From Meghimatium bilineatum (taxonomy: Eukaryota; Mollusca; Gastropoda; Stylommatophora; Philomycidae): DNA of 64,000 nucleotides. The notes beneath the pieces are model-generated. The model saw nothing but the letters and a program-made list of their open reading frames with translations, had not been told where the DNA came from and ran no database searches. How positions within the stretch are numbered: the first letter of the stretch is position 1; every line of letters starts with the position of its first letter. Shown piece by piece: positions 10,825 to 21,029 of the stretch. Location of the stretch: positions 3,820,001 through 3,884,000 of the forward strand of contig CM067319.1 in NCBI GenBank assembly GCA_034231615.1, read 5' to 3'. Both the position numbers and the translations under genes were made by a program.

Positions 10825-11700
10825 CACAATGAAGGTTGACTGCAACAGACCTCCAACACTCCATGTCCCTTTGGTAGTACACTTTGTATACTGTAACTTG
10901 TCCCTTGTCTTGGTAGTACACTTTGTATACTGTAACTTGTCCCTTGTCTTGGTAGTACACTTTGTATACTGTAACTTGTCCCTTGTCTTGGTAGTACACT
11001 TTGTATACTGTAACTTGTCCCTTGTCTTGGTAGTACACTTTGTATACTGTAACTTGTCCCTTGTCTTGGTAGTACACTTTGTATACTGTAACTTGTCCCT
11101 TGTCTTGGTAGTACACTTTGTATACTATAACTTGTCCCTTGTCTTGGTAGTACACTTTGAATACTGTAACTTGTCCCTTGTCTTGGTAGTACACTTTGTA
11201 TACTGTAACTTGTCCCTTGTCTTGGTAGTACACTTTGTATACTGTAACTTGTCCCTTGTCTTGGTAGTACACTTTGTATACTGTAACTTGTCCCTTGTCT
11301 TGGTAGTACACTTTGTATACTGTAACTTGTCCCTTGTCTTGGTAGTACACTTTGTATACTGTAACTTGTCCCTTGTCTTGGTAGTACACTTTGTATACTG
11401 TAACTTGTCCCTTGTCTTGGTAGTACACTTTGTATACTGTAACTTGTCCCTTGTCTTGGTAGTACACTTTGTATACTATAACTTGTCCCTTGTCTTGGTA
11501 GTACACTTTGTATACTGTAACTTGTCCCTTGTCTTGGTAGTACACTTTGTATACTGTAACTTGTCCCTTGTCTTGGTAGTACACTTTGTATACTGTAACT
11601 TGTCCCTTGTCTTGGTAGTACACTCTGCTAGACTGTAACTTGTCCATCTGGCGATGTTACCCTCCTACTTGTATCTCTGCCTACCTCTTGTTCGCCTCTC
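10825..11700 (-). mobile_element. LINE-A 3' fragment with an internal 39 bp array
   Basis: Reading the minus strand, the LINE enters at 11700 with GRGEQEVGRDTSRRVTSPDG-type sequence equivalent to the RARGRQRYKWE..ITRWT part of the 5963-6420 copy, then DKLQSSRVYYQDKG. At this point the coding sequence falls into about 20 head-to-tail copies of a 39 bp unit, after which the expected C-terminal stretch (RDMECWRSVAVNLHCGDGI) follows and the element ends near 10825. In the copies at 5963 and 38665 the segment occurs once. The 278-residue frame 11647-10811 is therefore a LINE tail inflated by repeat growth. Confidence 0.85.
10865..11640. repeat. 39 bp minisatellite inside LINE-A
   Basis: About 20 units; minus-strand translation of each unit is VYYQDKGQVTVYK. 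Only a few scattered base changes distinguish units, so expansion is recent or homogenised. The edges are coding sequence of LINE-A on both sides. Confidence 0.95.
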
Positions 11701-12035
11701 CTCGCCTTTACAAGTGATAAACATCAACTTACAAAATCAGAGCTTTAGAAACTTGACCTGATCAAACCTCTGTACCAGCAAGACCCGGTTAACAAAGTGA
11801 AACAGCAAAAGAACATATAAGCTGTTTTATTTTTACTTAATTCACACAAGAAAATGTTGCCTTTTTTTTACAATATAAAATAATTTCAGGAAAACTTTCA
11901 TAAACCAAAATAATCCCATCTGTATTTACTTTCGTCCTTATAATCTACACAAAGTGTAATGACGCAATAAAAATACACGAAGTTTGATGACGCAATAAAG
12001 AAGACAAAACATGTGTGAAATTAGAATGATTAGAA
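11701..12035. other. Anonymous AT-rich stretch
   Basis: Nothing recognised between two LINE fragments. Confidence 0.5.
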
Positions 12036-12042
12036 TTGTTGT

Positions 12043-12411
12043 TGTCATGTGACGCATTCTTTCTAGAATGTATTCTTCCTCATGTGTCAGGTGGCGTATT
12101 ATTTCAAAAACGTAGTCTTCCTTATGTGTCATGTCACATATTCTTTGTGGAACGTAATCTTCTGTATGTGTCATTTTTTTTTTCCAGAACGTAATCTTCC
12201 TTATGTGTCATGTGACGTATTTTTTCCAGAACGTAATCTTCCTTATGTATAATGTGAAATAGTTTTTCTAGAACGCAGTCTTCCTTATGTATAATGTGAC
12301 ATATTTTTTCTAGATCGCAGTCTTCCTTATCTGTCATGTGATGTATTCTTTCAAGAATGTAGTCTTCCTTATGTACCGTGTGGCGTATTTTTCCAAAACG
12401 TAGTCTTCCTT
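12043..12411. repeat. 42 bp minisatellite from the LINE-C 3' terminus
   Basis: About nine diverged units; on the minus strand each holds ACGTTCTGGAAARAATACRT and CACATGACA, which is the KTTFWKEYIT-stop end of LINE-C. Confidence 0.85.
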
Positions 12412-12690
12412 TTAAATCTCATGAAAACTCCGTGCTCTCTGACAAATTGTCCTGCTCCCTTTATCGATATGTACATACATTCCTGAATCTCTTGTCCAAC
12501 GACGTCTTGGTCGGACTCTGCCTCTACTGCCGTCTATCGCCCACTCCACAACACTTGTCATATGCCATCGTGTCTCTTCACATGGCATATAAAAAACCCA
12601 ACTTTCTTATTACCTAATTAATATGTTGTTTAAAAGTCAGCCTTCTTGAACGTTGATTTTTCTGAGCACGTCTTGGTTGGATTTTCTTTC

Positions 12691-13010
12691 TGTCCATGGT
12701 AATCTCATGACTCTTCTATAGCACTTCATTTCGTGCTGTCCTTGGTACTCTCAAGACTCTTCTATAGCACTTTATTTCTTGCTGTCCATGGTACTCTCAT
12801 GACTCTTCTATAGCACTTTATTTCTTGCTGTCCATGGTACTCTCATGACTCTTCTATAGCACTTCATTTCTTGCTGTCCATGGTACTCTCATGACTCTTC
12901 TATAGCACTTCATTTCTTGCCGTCCATGGTACTCTCATGACTCTTCTATAGCACTTTATTTCTTGCTGTCCATGGTACTCTCAGGACTCTTCTATAGCAC
13001 CTCATTTCTG
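12691..13010. repeat. 46 bp minisatellite from the LINE-C thumb box
   Basis: Seven units with CCATGGTACTCTCATGACTC. On the minus strand a unit encodes CYRRVMRVPWTARN in one of three frames; since 46 is not a multiple of three the frame is lost at each unit. Confidence 0.9.
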
Positions 13011-13025
13011 AGTTCTCTATTCTCT

Positions 13026-13570
13026 GTGATCAGAGAGGATATGAAATTTATATCTAAAGACTAAAATGTAATATACAATACAGTTGTAAAACAAATCATA
13101 GGCCCACACATACCAAATTTTTCCTATTGGGCTGGATTTTATACAATTTCTGGGATGCGGAGAAAATAAAAAACACGCAACATTATTAGCGATTAAATGA
13201 TGTGAGCGCAGCGAACTGAGGCGCCCCCCCCCCTCATCCGCCGCCCAAAGAATCTTTCACAATTTTTGTGATGCGGAGATAACAAAAATAATTATTATCG
13301 ATCACTTGAGGGCCCACTTCTCTGTCCGTTGCGCGCAGAAGATCAAATTAATGCTGCATTGTAGCGTCTTTAGTGAAAGTTCGTTTCGTTACATAATTAT
13401 GATTTGACTCGTTAAAAATGTGGACACATCATTCCATAGTGAACCTAACATATTAATGAGACATTTCTGTGGGGTAATGGGGGGGGTGGTAGACGGGGAG
13501 ATAGTAATACTCTATCAATCAATCGTGTCATTCCATGTAGCGTCGGCGAATATGCTTCTCTACAACTCTC
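13026..13570. other. Anonymous stretch
   Basis: No gene recognised. A C run at about 13224-13233 and a G run near 13484-13490; sequences TGGGATGCGGAGAAAATAA and TGTGATGCGGAGATAACAA at about 13151 and 13266 hint at an old duplication of about 115 bases. Confidence 0.45.
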
Positions 13571-13574
13571 TTTT

Positions 13575-13730
13575 TCTTCAGCTTTCATTCTCAGACTCCC
13601 GCTGGATCTCCCTTGTAGCAGGACCATTGTCCTACTAGATTTCCAGCAGGATGTACTCCATAGAATGGAAATGCCACGTGTCGCCGTTTTATTTGCGCCA
13701 ATGGCACGACACATCCACCTTCGGCGGGAC
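13575..13730 (-). mobile_element. SINE-M, near full length
   Basis: Minus strand reads CGAAGGTGGATGTGTCGTGC, CATTGGCGCAAATAAAACGG, CGACACGTGGCATTTCC, CATCCTGCTGGAAATC, TAGTAGGACAATGGTCC, CTACAAGGGAGATCCAGCGG and a GAGAATGAAAGCTGAAGAAA tail. This copy is one of the cleaner members of the family. Confidence 0.8.
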
Positions 13731-13769
13731 TCGTTGTCTATTGTGTTGTTAATAACTTCAATTGGTGAC

Positions 13770-13935
13770 TTATTTTTGTGCCAAAGTGACAACCCAATCA
13801 GAAATTTCTCTTTACCGACCTATGTCTCTTTTTGTGTCACAGTAACAACCCAATCAGAAATTTCTCTTCACCGACCTATGTCTCTTTTTGTGCCACAGTA
13901 ACAACCCAATCAGAAATTTCTCTTTACCGACCTAT
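13770..13935. repeat. 56 bp minisatellite, three units
   Basis: Unit contains CAACCCAATCAGAAATTTCT and CCGACCTATGTCTCTTTTTG; three copies with a few changes. Confidence 0.9.
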
Positions 13936-14029
13936 GACTCTTTTCCCTTTGATCTTTCCGGTGAACTAAATGAACACGCTTTACCTTTCTCATGACTTGC
14001 CCTAAAAATCTTGATTGTCTGTTTGTCCG

Positions 14030-15525
14030 TCTTCGGCGTTCATTACTCAGTCAGGTTGGGACTCCAGATTCTATGTTATAGGTTAACACTCAGTCAGGTT
14101 GGGACTCAGAGTTTCCGTTGTGCTATATAGTTTTTCTATGCTGGTTGTGGTTGGCCATGTTTTGTTCCTCAGGTCTGCATACTGGTGAAATTCTTGCACG
14201 ATAGGTTCTGCTGTCGTATTCGCAAGGCTGCAATGGCAAAGGACATTTGTGGCTAATTTGAATTTGGTGTACATGTGATGTCTCGTTTTCTTGTGACCAG
14301 TTCTGATGTGCAGCACGATAACCTGGTCTCTTCTGGATAGTTGGCAATACCCGTCATCTGCATTATATTTGGGGTGGTCATCTTTCAACTTTTTGTTATA
14401 GTCGCCTTTAATGATGGTCTTCACTTCATCATAACTGACCAGATAGTCTTCTTGAGGTACATTCCCTCCTTCTTTGACCAATCTATCTTCAACTTCATTC
14501 CCTTCGATGTTACAGTGTGGCGGTATCCACTGGATCACTACTCTTTGGAAATTATTGTGCAACTAAACTAGAACTGCCCTCAATTCATTCGGTGTTCCTG
14601 TATAGCTTCCTTGCTGTTATGACAGAATCTGTTAATAGTACAATATTCCTGTGCACTTGTTCTTTATGTTGTAAGATTATTTCTGCTGCTTTCTTGAGTG
14701 CTTCCATTATTGCCTTAAAATTAGTTCAGAGCTTTCCTGTAGCAATGGCTAGAGTAACATCTTCCCCTTGTTTTAGTCTGAAGACCACTCCTCCTCCATT
14801 CTCAATTGCATTTGTGGCCGAGCCATCTGTATAGGCATGAGTCCATGCATCCTGTGGGTAATTAACTCCGATGTGATGTTCTGTGATATGCTTTCTCTCC
14901 TAGTCTGTCTTAGTTCCTTTCTTTTCTATACCTTCTATTTGTTCTTTTAGTTCTAGGAGTCATTATGTCCAAGAGGAAGTGGTAATGGCTGTATAGGTCT
15001 TGGTTTTGCTTGTACTAGAGTTGGTGTCTTCTGTATCAGTTTCTTTGTGTTTGCTAATAAAGTGCTCCTCTCCAGAACCAACTACTGAGAAGTTGCTACT
15101 GCCATAGCCATTAATTATGTGGTGCATAGGATGATTCATGAGTCTCTTGTATTTTTCTACTTGTTGAACTACTTTCATGTCTCTTCTATCTTCCATTGAC
15201 TGAAGGCCAGTTATTGTTACTAATGTATTTATGTGTGTAGATTTCATAGATGCGGTGATAATACGCGTAGATATTTTGTTTGTTTTGTTGAATTGTGTTT
15301 TAAATGCTGTGGCTCAGGTTGCGATGACATACTCTAGTACTGGCCTAACTCTCCTTGTGTATATGCTTTTCAAGATTTTGCTGCCCAGTTCCCAGTTTGT
15401 GTCCGCTATCTTTATCACAATGCCCTTTCTATTTCTGGCTCTTTTCTCTGCCTTTTCTGTCTGTTTTTCACATGTCATTTAGTCCAGGGTAATTCCAAGG
15501 TATGTTGGATTCTGCTCTAGTGTGT
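14030..15525 (-). mobile_element. LINE-D1: RT thumb, connection and RNase H, 5'-truncated
   Basis: Minus strand from 15525: EQNPTYLGITLD, a spacer, then SKILKSIYTRRVRPVLEYVI (about 15390-15330), STHINTLVTITGLQSMEDRR and YKRLMNHPMHHIING (15240-15110), then an RNase H domain with AYTDGSATNAIENGGG (about 14840-14800), KAIMEALKKA, LLTDS and finally HCNIEGNEVEDRLVKEGG in the frame 14562-14083. These are the four acidic RNase H positions in order. Several frameshifts separate the parts. The end, at about 14030, is AATGAACGCCGAAGACGG, like the tails of SINE-N and SINE-M. A 43 bp duplication with GTCAGGTTGGGACTC lies at 14048-14106. Confidence 0.85.
14083..14562 (-). CDS. RNase H C-terminal part and tail of LINE-D1
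   Basis: 159 residues open. Residues 8-30 are VVIQWIPPHCNIEGNEVEDR-like, the last RNase H block (His and final Asp of the active site; here the usual AD reads ED). Then YDEVKTIIKGDY, DDGYCQLSRRDQVIVLHIRTGH, RHHMYTKFK and a CHCSLANTTAEPIVQEF stretch that is the zinc-knuckle-like end of this LINE group. The first methionine is probably not the original start; the upstream RNase H half lies in another frame. Not a host gene. Confidence 0.85.
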   Translation of the reverse strand: MHNNFQRVVIQWIPPHCNIEGNEVEDRLVKEGGNVPQEDYLVSYDEVKTIIKGDYNKKLKDDHPKYNADDGYCQLSRRDQVIVLHIRTGHKKTRHHMYTKFKLATNVLCHCSLANTTAEPIVQEFHQYADLRNKTWPTTTSIEKLYSTTETLSPNLTEC

Positions 15526-15529
15526 AAAC

Positions 15530-15715
15530 GATATAATGTTATAGCATGTGTACAAGATATAATGTTATAGCATGTGTACAAGATATAATGTAATAGCATG
15601 TGTACAAGATATAATGTAATAGCATGTGTACAAGATATAATGTAATAGCATGTGTACAAGATATAATGTAATAGCATGTGTACAAGATATAATGTAATAG
15701 CATGTGTACAAGAAG
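15530..15715. repeat. 26 bp minisatellite abutting LINE-D1
   Basis: Seven units with AGATATAATGTAATAGCATG plus TGTACA. It lies immediately upstream (in LINE sense) of the EQNPTYLGI box, but I cannot show that the unit is LINE coding sequence. Confidence 0.95.
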
Positions 15716-15719
15716 TTGT

Positions 15720-16730
15720 ATTTATTTCTGTTGAAAAGTATACACAGACAAGGATCGAGAATTGTATGATTACAGGATTAATCCTAGTTGCAGACAAAAT
15801 GTGAGTTAAAGTTCAGTGTAGAATAGGTCCGTATACAACATTGGGGGAAAGGGAGGGGTGCGTGCTCATTTCCCCACCCCCCCCCCCCCCCCAATCAAGA
15901 AATTGAAAAATGACCATAATAATACTGAGAGCTTGATCAAAGTGTGGGCCAATAGCAAACGTCCCACACCTTGATTTTCCCCCACCCACAAGCGATGTTT
16001 CACAAGAAAGGTCATCTGAATGTGTCATCAAAAAGAATACATGACAGAAGAGGTTGCATGAATGTACATTTTTAGGTATAACAACCCCCCCCCCCTTTTC
16101 TGCCCTCACCGATGAAGAGAGATTATCAACGGATCTTGTCTAAAACTACCCACCTTTTGTTTTCTAGTTACTTGGTCGTAGGTTGTACGGTTTGAATCAC
16201 CACGTTGAAAGCTGGTTGGGTGTTGAAAGCTGGATAGCAATGACCCGTTACCTTTTGTAGACGATGGAGACACGCCGATCTACTGTGGAGTAGAAAGTAT
16301 CCAACGGCGAAATGATGAAGTGGATATGAAGAAAGTAGCACACTTTTCAAGAAGATTCTGAACAAAAAATGGACCGCAAATCATCAGATAGTAGACATCT
16401 TGTCTTCGCCTGCACTTCTGATGCCTAGGCACAGCATGTGTCGTGTGCGTATTATGTCGCCAATCTATTGCAAGCGAGGATATCTCCCAGCATGCACTCA
16501 TAGCCACTTCATACAGTTCACAGTTCCGGCCCATTGAGAAGCGGTGTTCCATCAAATGTGATCTTATGAAAATTATCCATTCTTAGATACAGAAGTGTCT
16601 TATTTTGCTAGATATGTTCCTAGATAGATGTTACTTTGTGCGGCATGTCTCTCTTAACACAGAAGTGTCTTATTTTGCAAGATATAATACCGAAGTCGGT
16701 TGTTTCGAACAATAGGCGAGAACGGACATT
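15720..16730. other. Anonymous stretch with C homopolymers
   Basis: No gene recognised. C runs at about 15876-15892 and 16085-16096 in G/C-rich contexts like those of hAT-type miniature elements, but no clear terminal inverted repeats. The frames 16168-16365 and 16280-16555 on the minus strand are open without a known motif. Confidence 0.45.
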
Positions 16731-16734
16731 TCCG

Positions 16735-16815
16735 TTCTTTGGAGAACGTCCTGGTGGAAATTTAGTAGGAACATCGTGCTATACGAGAGATCTGATGGGA
16801 TTTTGAGAACGAACA
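16735..16815 (+). mobile_element. SINE-M 3' half
   Basis: Reads GAACGTCCTGGTGGAAATTT, AGTAGGAACATCGTGCTA, ACGAGAGATCTGATGGG and TTTTGAGAACGAAC in family order; old copy. Confidence 0.65.
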
Positions 16816-17812
16816 CAAACTTTATTTCCAATGCTATATGTGCTATTAGAGAAGTGCCTCTTGTCCTGCAAGTCTCCTTAAATATAGAAGTGTTTTATTT
16901 GCTATATGTGTTAGAGAAGTTTGTTGTGGACGAGATGTTTTCTGAAATATAGAAGTACAATGGAAAAATTCGACTGTAAAAATGACGTCTCGAAATGAGT
17001 TTGGGATGATAATGCAGGAAAATTCTAGTACATACATGGGGGGGGGGGATTATGAATCTTTTTTAGAGAAATGCCACTAAATGGAAAAGACGGATGATTC
17101 TTTCTTATGAAGAAATCACAAAATGGATGGGAAGGATGAATCTTTCTTGAAGAAAACCAATAAATGAGATAAAAATGTTTACACTCTTTTAAAAAAGTTT
17201 TATGAGGGATAAACATATCCCAACCCCACCCATTTCCCCACCACGTGATTGTCTATTAGCTTATCCTCAACTGAAAAAAATCATGGTCCAGTTACATGAA
17301 TCATTCAAACCAACAATCCGTTGGGACAGACATATCATCTATGCCATGTCCAGAGCGTTGTTATGTCCATTCTAATCATCATTCATCTATAAATAATCTT
17401 TTAAAAACTAACGGACAGCAAATAATTTTGTTTCTTTTTAAACCACGACATTGGTTTGATATGAACAGAAGATTGGAATACACAAGCAAAACAATAGAAG
17501 CATTTACCCAACAGCAACAGTGCAGACGATAAATCATCTAAGAAACAACAATTTAGATATGACACGCAGTTAAATTTAGGAGAAGGGAGTCATTTTATAA
17601 GTTGAAAAGTTCAGATATTTCCTGTAAATTTTCAATAACTTGTCGGATTTGATATCGCCGCGCGTAAGCATTATAGTAATTGATTTATCACTGGATCATG
17701 GCGGCCATGTTTAATCTGACCTAATTAGTCTTTTGAACGGCCGGTCTCGGCATGAGATGGAACATCGCTAGCCTAGTCACTCGATAAAACAATTATCTGC
17801 TGCTATATCCGA
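16816..17812. other. Anonymous stretch with short internal duplications
   Basis: Short words recur in the neighbourhood (AGAAGTGTCTTATTTTGC at about 16592 and 16661; ATATAGAAGTG near 16883 and 16949), suggesting decayed tandem repeats. G run at 17038-17048. No gene seen. Confidence 0.45.
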
Positions 17813-17960
17813 GAGTTAGAGTTGAGAATTATGAAACAAATGAGTATGGGGAGATAAGGACAGCAAGGAATGGAGCAGACCACCATACCTCATAGTTGCT
17901 ACGGCTTAGTACATGAAGAATAATCTTCATCGCCGACGGTAGGTTGATTCCTTGATCTTT
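17813..17960 (+). mobile_element. SINE-S 3' half
   Basis: Matches the distal half of the 54018-54305 copy: GGGGAGATAAGGACAGCAAG, CCACCATACCTCATAGTTGC, TACGGCTTAGTACATGAAGA and ATCTTCATCGCCGACGGTAG. The ACT microsatellite starts at its 3' end. Confidence 0.8.
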
Positions 17961-18330
17961 ATGCTACCACAACACTATTGCTGCAACAACAACAACAACT
18001 TCTACTATTACTACTACCACCAATGCTACTAATACTACTACTACAACTACTGCTACCATCAACATTACTACTACTAACACTATTACTACAACTACTACCA
18101 CGAATACTACTACCACAACAACTACTACTACAACTACTACCACTACTACTACTACTGCTACTACTACAGCTACTACTACTACTACAACAACTACTACCAC
18201 TACTACTACCACTACTACTACCACTACTACTACTACTGCTGCTGCTAATACAACTACTACTACCACTACTACTACTGCTACTTCTAATACTACTATCACT
18301 ACCACTACTGTGCTACTACAACTACTACTA

Positions 18331-18367
<37 letters not shown>

Positions 18368-18560
18368 CACTACTACTACTACTACTACCACTACCACTAT
18401 GGCTACTACCAATGCTACTACCACTATTACTGATATAACCGCTATCACTAATATTAATACAAACACTACCAGTACTACCGCTACCACAACAATTACTACT
18501 ACTACCACTACTACCACTACTACCACTATTACTACTACTACTATTTCTACTACTATTACA
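17961..18560. repeat. ACT/CTA trinucleotide microsatellite, 0.6 kb
   Basis: Long interrupted (ACT)n with CAA, ACC and GCT variants. Leu-rich and Val-rich open frames on the two strands are translations of the repeat. It begins directly at the end of SINE-S. Confidence 0.95.
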
Positions 18561-18799
18561 ATTCTTTACCTATCTGTTATCTCTTCTTCTGTATTATCTG
18601 TTTTATTGAATATAAAATCAAGGTCAAATTGAAAGTATAAATTTAATAGAACTTCATAAAGCAGGCGTGGGTCACATCCGATCCGTCAAGTCATGTTTAC
18701 TAGCCCGCCGTGCTGACTGAAAATTAATTCTAGCGTGTAAATAAATGTGTGTTATAAATACATGCCCTTCTAGTAAAAATATGATTCAAGACAGTCAGT

Positions 18800-19000
18800 C
18801 AGTTAGTCAGTCAGTTCTTCTTTTGCCAAGTTTGGCACATAGAGAGGATGTCATAGTTCTCCATGCCTGTCGGTCAGTTGCTAGAGATTGCAGGTCTTGT
18901 GTATTTATGCCTGCTGATTTTTATTCACTCATAAATGTTCTTCTGAACGTTGTTTTTGGTCTTCCCTGTTTTCTTTCCCGGTCTGGTGTCCACATGAAGA
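18800..19000 (-). mobile_element. LINE-L type C-terminal fragment
   Basis: Minus strand reads VFMWTPDRERKQGRPKTTFR, RTFMSE, then SAGINTQDLQSLATDRQAWR and SSLCAKLGKRRTD. This is the usual ending (GRPxTTxRRT ... A.DR..WR...ALCA) of one LINE group, also seen at 44815-45085. One stop interrupts it. The 26 bp array at 19003 lies on its 5' side. Confidence 0.75.
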
Positions 19001-19002
19001 CC

Positions 19003-19230
19003 TATCGTAGAATTCTGTCTTGACAGCTTGTCGTAGAATTCTGTCTTGACAGCTTGTCGTAGAATTCTGTCTTGACAGCTTGTCGTAGAATTCTGTCTTG
19101 ACGGCTTATCGTAGAATTCTGTCTTGACAGCGTGTTGTAGAATTCTGTCTTGACGGCTTATCGTAGAATTCTGTCTTGACGGCTTGTCGTAGAATTCTGT
19201 CTTGACGGCTTGTCGTAGAATTCTGTCTTG
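19003..19230. repeat. 26 bp minisatellite at the 5' edge of a LINE-L fragment
   Basis: About nine units with TCGTAGAATTCTGTCTTGAC. The last unit merges into the LINE sequence just before VFMWTPDRE, where the minus strand codes QDRILR, so the unit appears to be LINE sequence. Confidence 0.9.
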
Positions 19231-19325
19231 CTTCAGGCTAAATGAGTGAAGACAATTGTAATAAAATTGTATAAAAATGAATAATTACGGAAATAATTAA
19301 CGTTTCAATCTAGAATCTTCCCCAG

Positions 19326-19505
19326 TGATATTTCGTTACTAATCTCTTGGTTGCTAATCTCTTGGTTAATCTCTTGGTTGCTAATCTCTTGGTTGCTAAT
19401 CTCTTGGTTGCTGGTCTCTTGGTTGCTAATCTCTTGGTTGCTAATCTTTTGGTTGCTAATCTCTTGGTTATTGATCTCTTGGTTGCTGATGTCTTGGTTG
19501 CATAT
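19326..19505. repeat. 15 bp minisatellite
   Basis: About eleven units of TTGCTAATCTCTTGG with small changes. Minus strand gives NQEIS repeats. No LINE link seen. Confidence 0.95.
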
Positions 19506-19682
19506 TGCCATATTGCATCTGTATTACTTGTACTCAATATTGAACTTGCTCTGTTTATTGCTCTGCGTAATGATTCTGTGATGGCTTTTCTTTAACATCT
19601 GCTTTCTACATGAAGATTTGCTTATGAAATCAGCTTCAAGCCATTCTACGCGCATATATATCACGTGTCACATTAATACTAG

Positions 19683-19975
19683 AACGTTGTCTTCGTCGTG
19701 GATACTTCGGCAAGAAAGTCTGCATTGACCAGAGACATGTGCATACATTTTTCGATGTCGCTGGTCCATCGTCTTCTAGGTTTTCATCTTCTTCTCTTGC
19801 CCGACACTCTGCCCTCTAGAACCAGCCTTTCGATACCATCATGTCGCTTTCGGTGTCTAAAACACTGTCGCTTGCTTCTAATGATGGTATTTAGAAGCCA
19901 CCCTTCGTTTAGTTTCAGTAATTTTAATGCTTTTCTTTTCCTCTGTCCATGATATCCGTAGGATCTGCGTATGAG
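19683..19975 (-). mobile_element. LINE C-terminal fragment (GRVSGKRRR type)
   Basis: Minus strand codes SYGYHGQRKRKALKLLKLNE, GWLLNTIIRSKRQCFRHRKR and HDGIERLVLEGRVSGKRRR, then, in another frame, RRWTSDIEKCM-like and LVNADFLAE-like sequence. The core equals the GHIKRH..LERLV.EGRV.GKR box of LINE-C relatives. 5'-truncated. Confidence 0.7.
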
Positions 19976-20189
19976 GCCGATATAATTCCACGGACTTTTT
20001 ATACAACTTGATACCAATTCTTGACTTGTTTCGTTCCTCATTGACTCGATCATTTCAATATAAGTTAATTTTATAATAAATATTCTATTGAATAAGCGAA
20101 CAAAATTGTCATCAATAATAGGAATACGGAGCATTAGGCGACTAAGATGGGTTAGGTCATGTGCGAACAATGAACAACTGTATCTTTTT

Positions 20190-20400
20190 TTTTTTTTTTT
20201 GATGCATTTTCAGAAGGGAATAGAGTCAGAGGCAGACGACTCCTAAGTTATAAATAAATATATGCAAGACTTCAATGAAAGAATTTTGTTTTTGTAGCTG
20301 ACTAAAATAGCTGGGAAAATGTGGCCGAGATGCGTAGATGGAGAATCTTTTGCAACAGTTCTGAGGACAGACTTGAACACAAATCACACACACGTAAAGC
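20190..20400 (+). mobile_element. Probable LINE C-terminal remnant
   Basis: Plus strand codes EGNRVRGRRLLSYK and then WENVAEMRRWRIFCNSSEDR. The order (G.R.RGR..SY ... W..VA..R.WR....NS) fits a LINE tail but the copy is short and decayed. A 17-base T run at about 20187-20203 precedes it. The 21 bp array follows within 60 bases. Confidence 0.45.
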
Positions 20401-20454
20401 AAAGGTTATTGCAGGTTTACAGAGATTCATTCTTTCTACAGTAAACTTCACCCA

Positions 20455-20820
20455 AACATGTCGATCTGCTAAACAAACACGTGGATCTGCTAAACAAACA
20501 TGTTGATCTGCTAAACAAACACCTGGATTTGCTGAACAAATATGTAGATCTGCTAAACAAACACCTGAATTTGCTGAACAAACAAGTGGACTTGCTAAAC
20601 AATCCCGCTGACATGCTGAACAAACAAGTGGATCTGCTAAACAAACATGTAGATCTGCTAAACAAACAAGTGGATCTGCTAAACAAACATGTAGATCTGC
20701 TAAACAAACAAGTGGATCTGCTAAACAAACATGTAGATCTGCTAAACAAACACGTGGATCTGCTAAACAAACACGTGGACTTGCTAAACAAACACTTCGA
20801 CTTACTAAACGAACCATATA
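20455..20820. repeat. 21 bp minisatellite
   Basis: About 17 units of GATCTGCTAAACAAACATGTA; plus strand reads DLLNKHV repeats, minus strand CLFSRST repeats. Units alternate between ATGTA and AAGTG endings in the centre (20635-20750), a two-unit higher-order pattern. Confidence 0.95.
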
Positions 20821-20884
20821 CAGACGAAAACGGCCGTATACATTGTCGAAGTACCATCAATACAAATGTAAATTCCTCATTGTC

Positions 20885-21015
20885 GGCGTTTCTTCTCAAA
20901 CTCCCACTGGAACTCTCTTGTACTAGATTTCCAGCAGGATGTAGTCCAGACAACGGAAATGCGCTGTGTCGCGGTTTTTTGTGTGCCAATGGCGCTACAC
21001 ATATGTCTTCGGCGG
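20885..21015 (-). mobile_element. SINE-M with internal deletion
   Basis: Minus strand reads CGAAGACATATGTGTAGCGC, CATTGGCACACAAAAAACCG, CGACACAGCGCATTTCC, CTACATCCTGCTGGAAATCT and CCAGTGGGAGTTTGAGAAG. The AGGACCATTGTCCTG segment is missing. Confidence 0.75.
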
Positions 21016-21029
21016 AACATGATAATTTA

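Larger units (their letters stand above)
12036..13025 (-). mobile_element. LINE-C type 3' fragment carrying two separate arrays
   Basis: Minus strand from 13025: SEMRCYRRVLRVPWT, the RT thumb box, expanded into a 46 bp array (12691-13010); then RLPWTERKSNQDVLRKINVQ and LLNNI (about 12690-12605); then a decayed RKLGFF.CHVKRHDG region with RVRPRRRWT-like sequence (about 12600-12470); then KRKTTFWK at about 12415, expanded into a 42 bp array (12043-12411) and the family 3' end TTGTTGTCATGTGA at 12040-12053. The same 3' end and KTTFWKEYIT box occur at 55344 and 21490. Truncated and heavily mutated. Confidence 0.8.

Noticed and set aside
10829-11638. 269-residue plus-strand frame opposite the 39 bp array
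   Set aside because: Shadow of the minus-strand LINE-A tail and its array.
15468-15797. 109-residue minus frame with LVHMLLHYI repeats
   Set aside because: 26 bp minisatellite translation next to LINE-D1.
17964-18526. Poly-Val, poly-Leu and poly-Thr frames
   Set aside because: Trinucleotide microsatellite.
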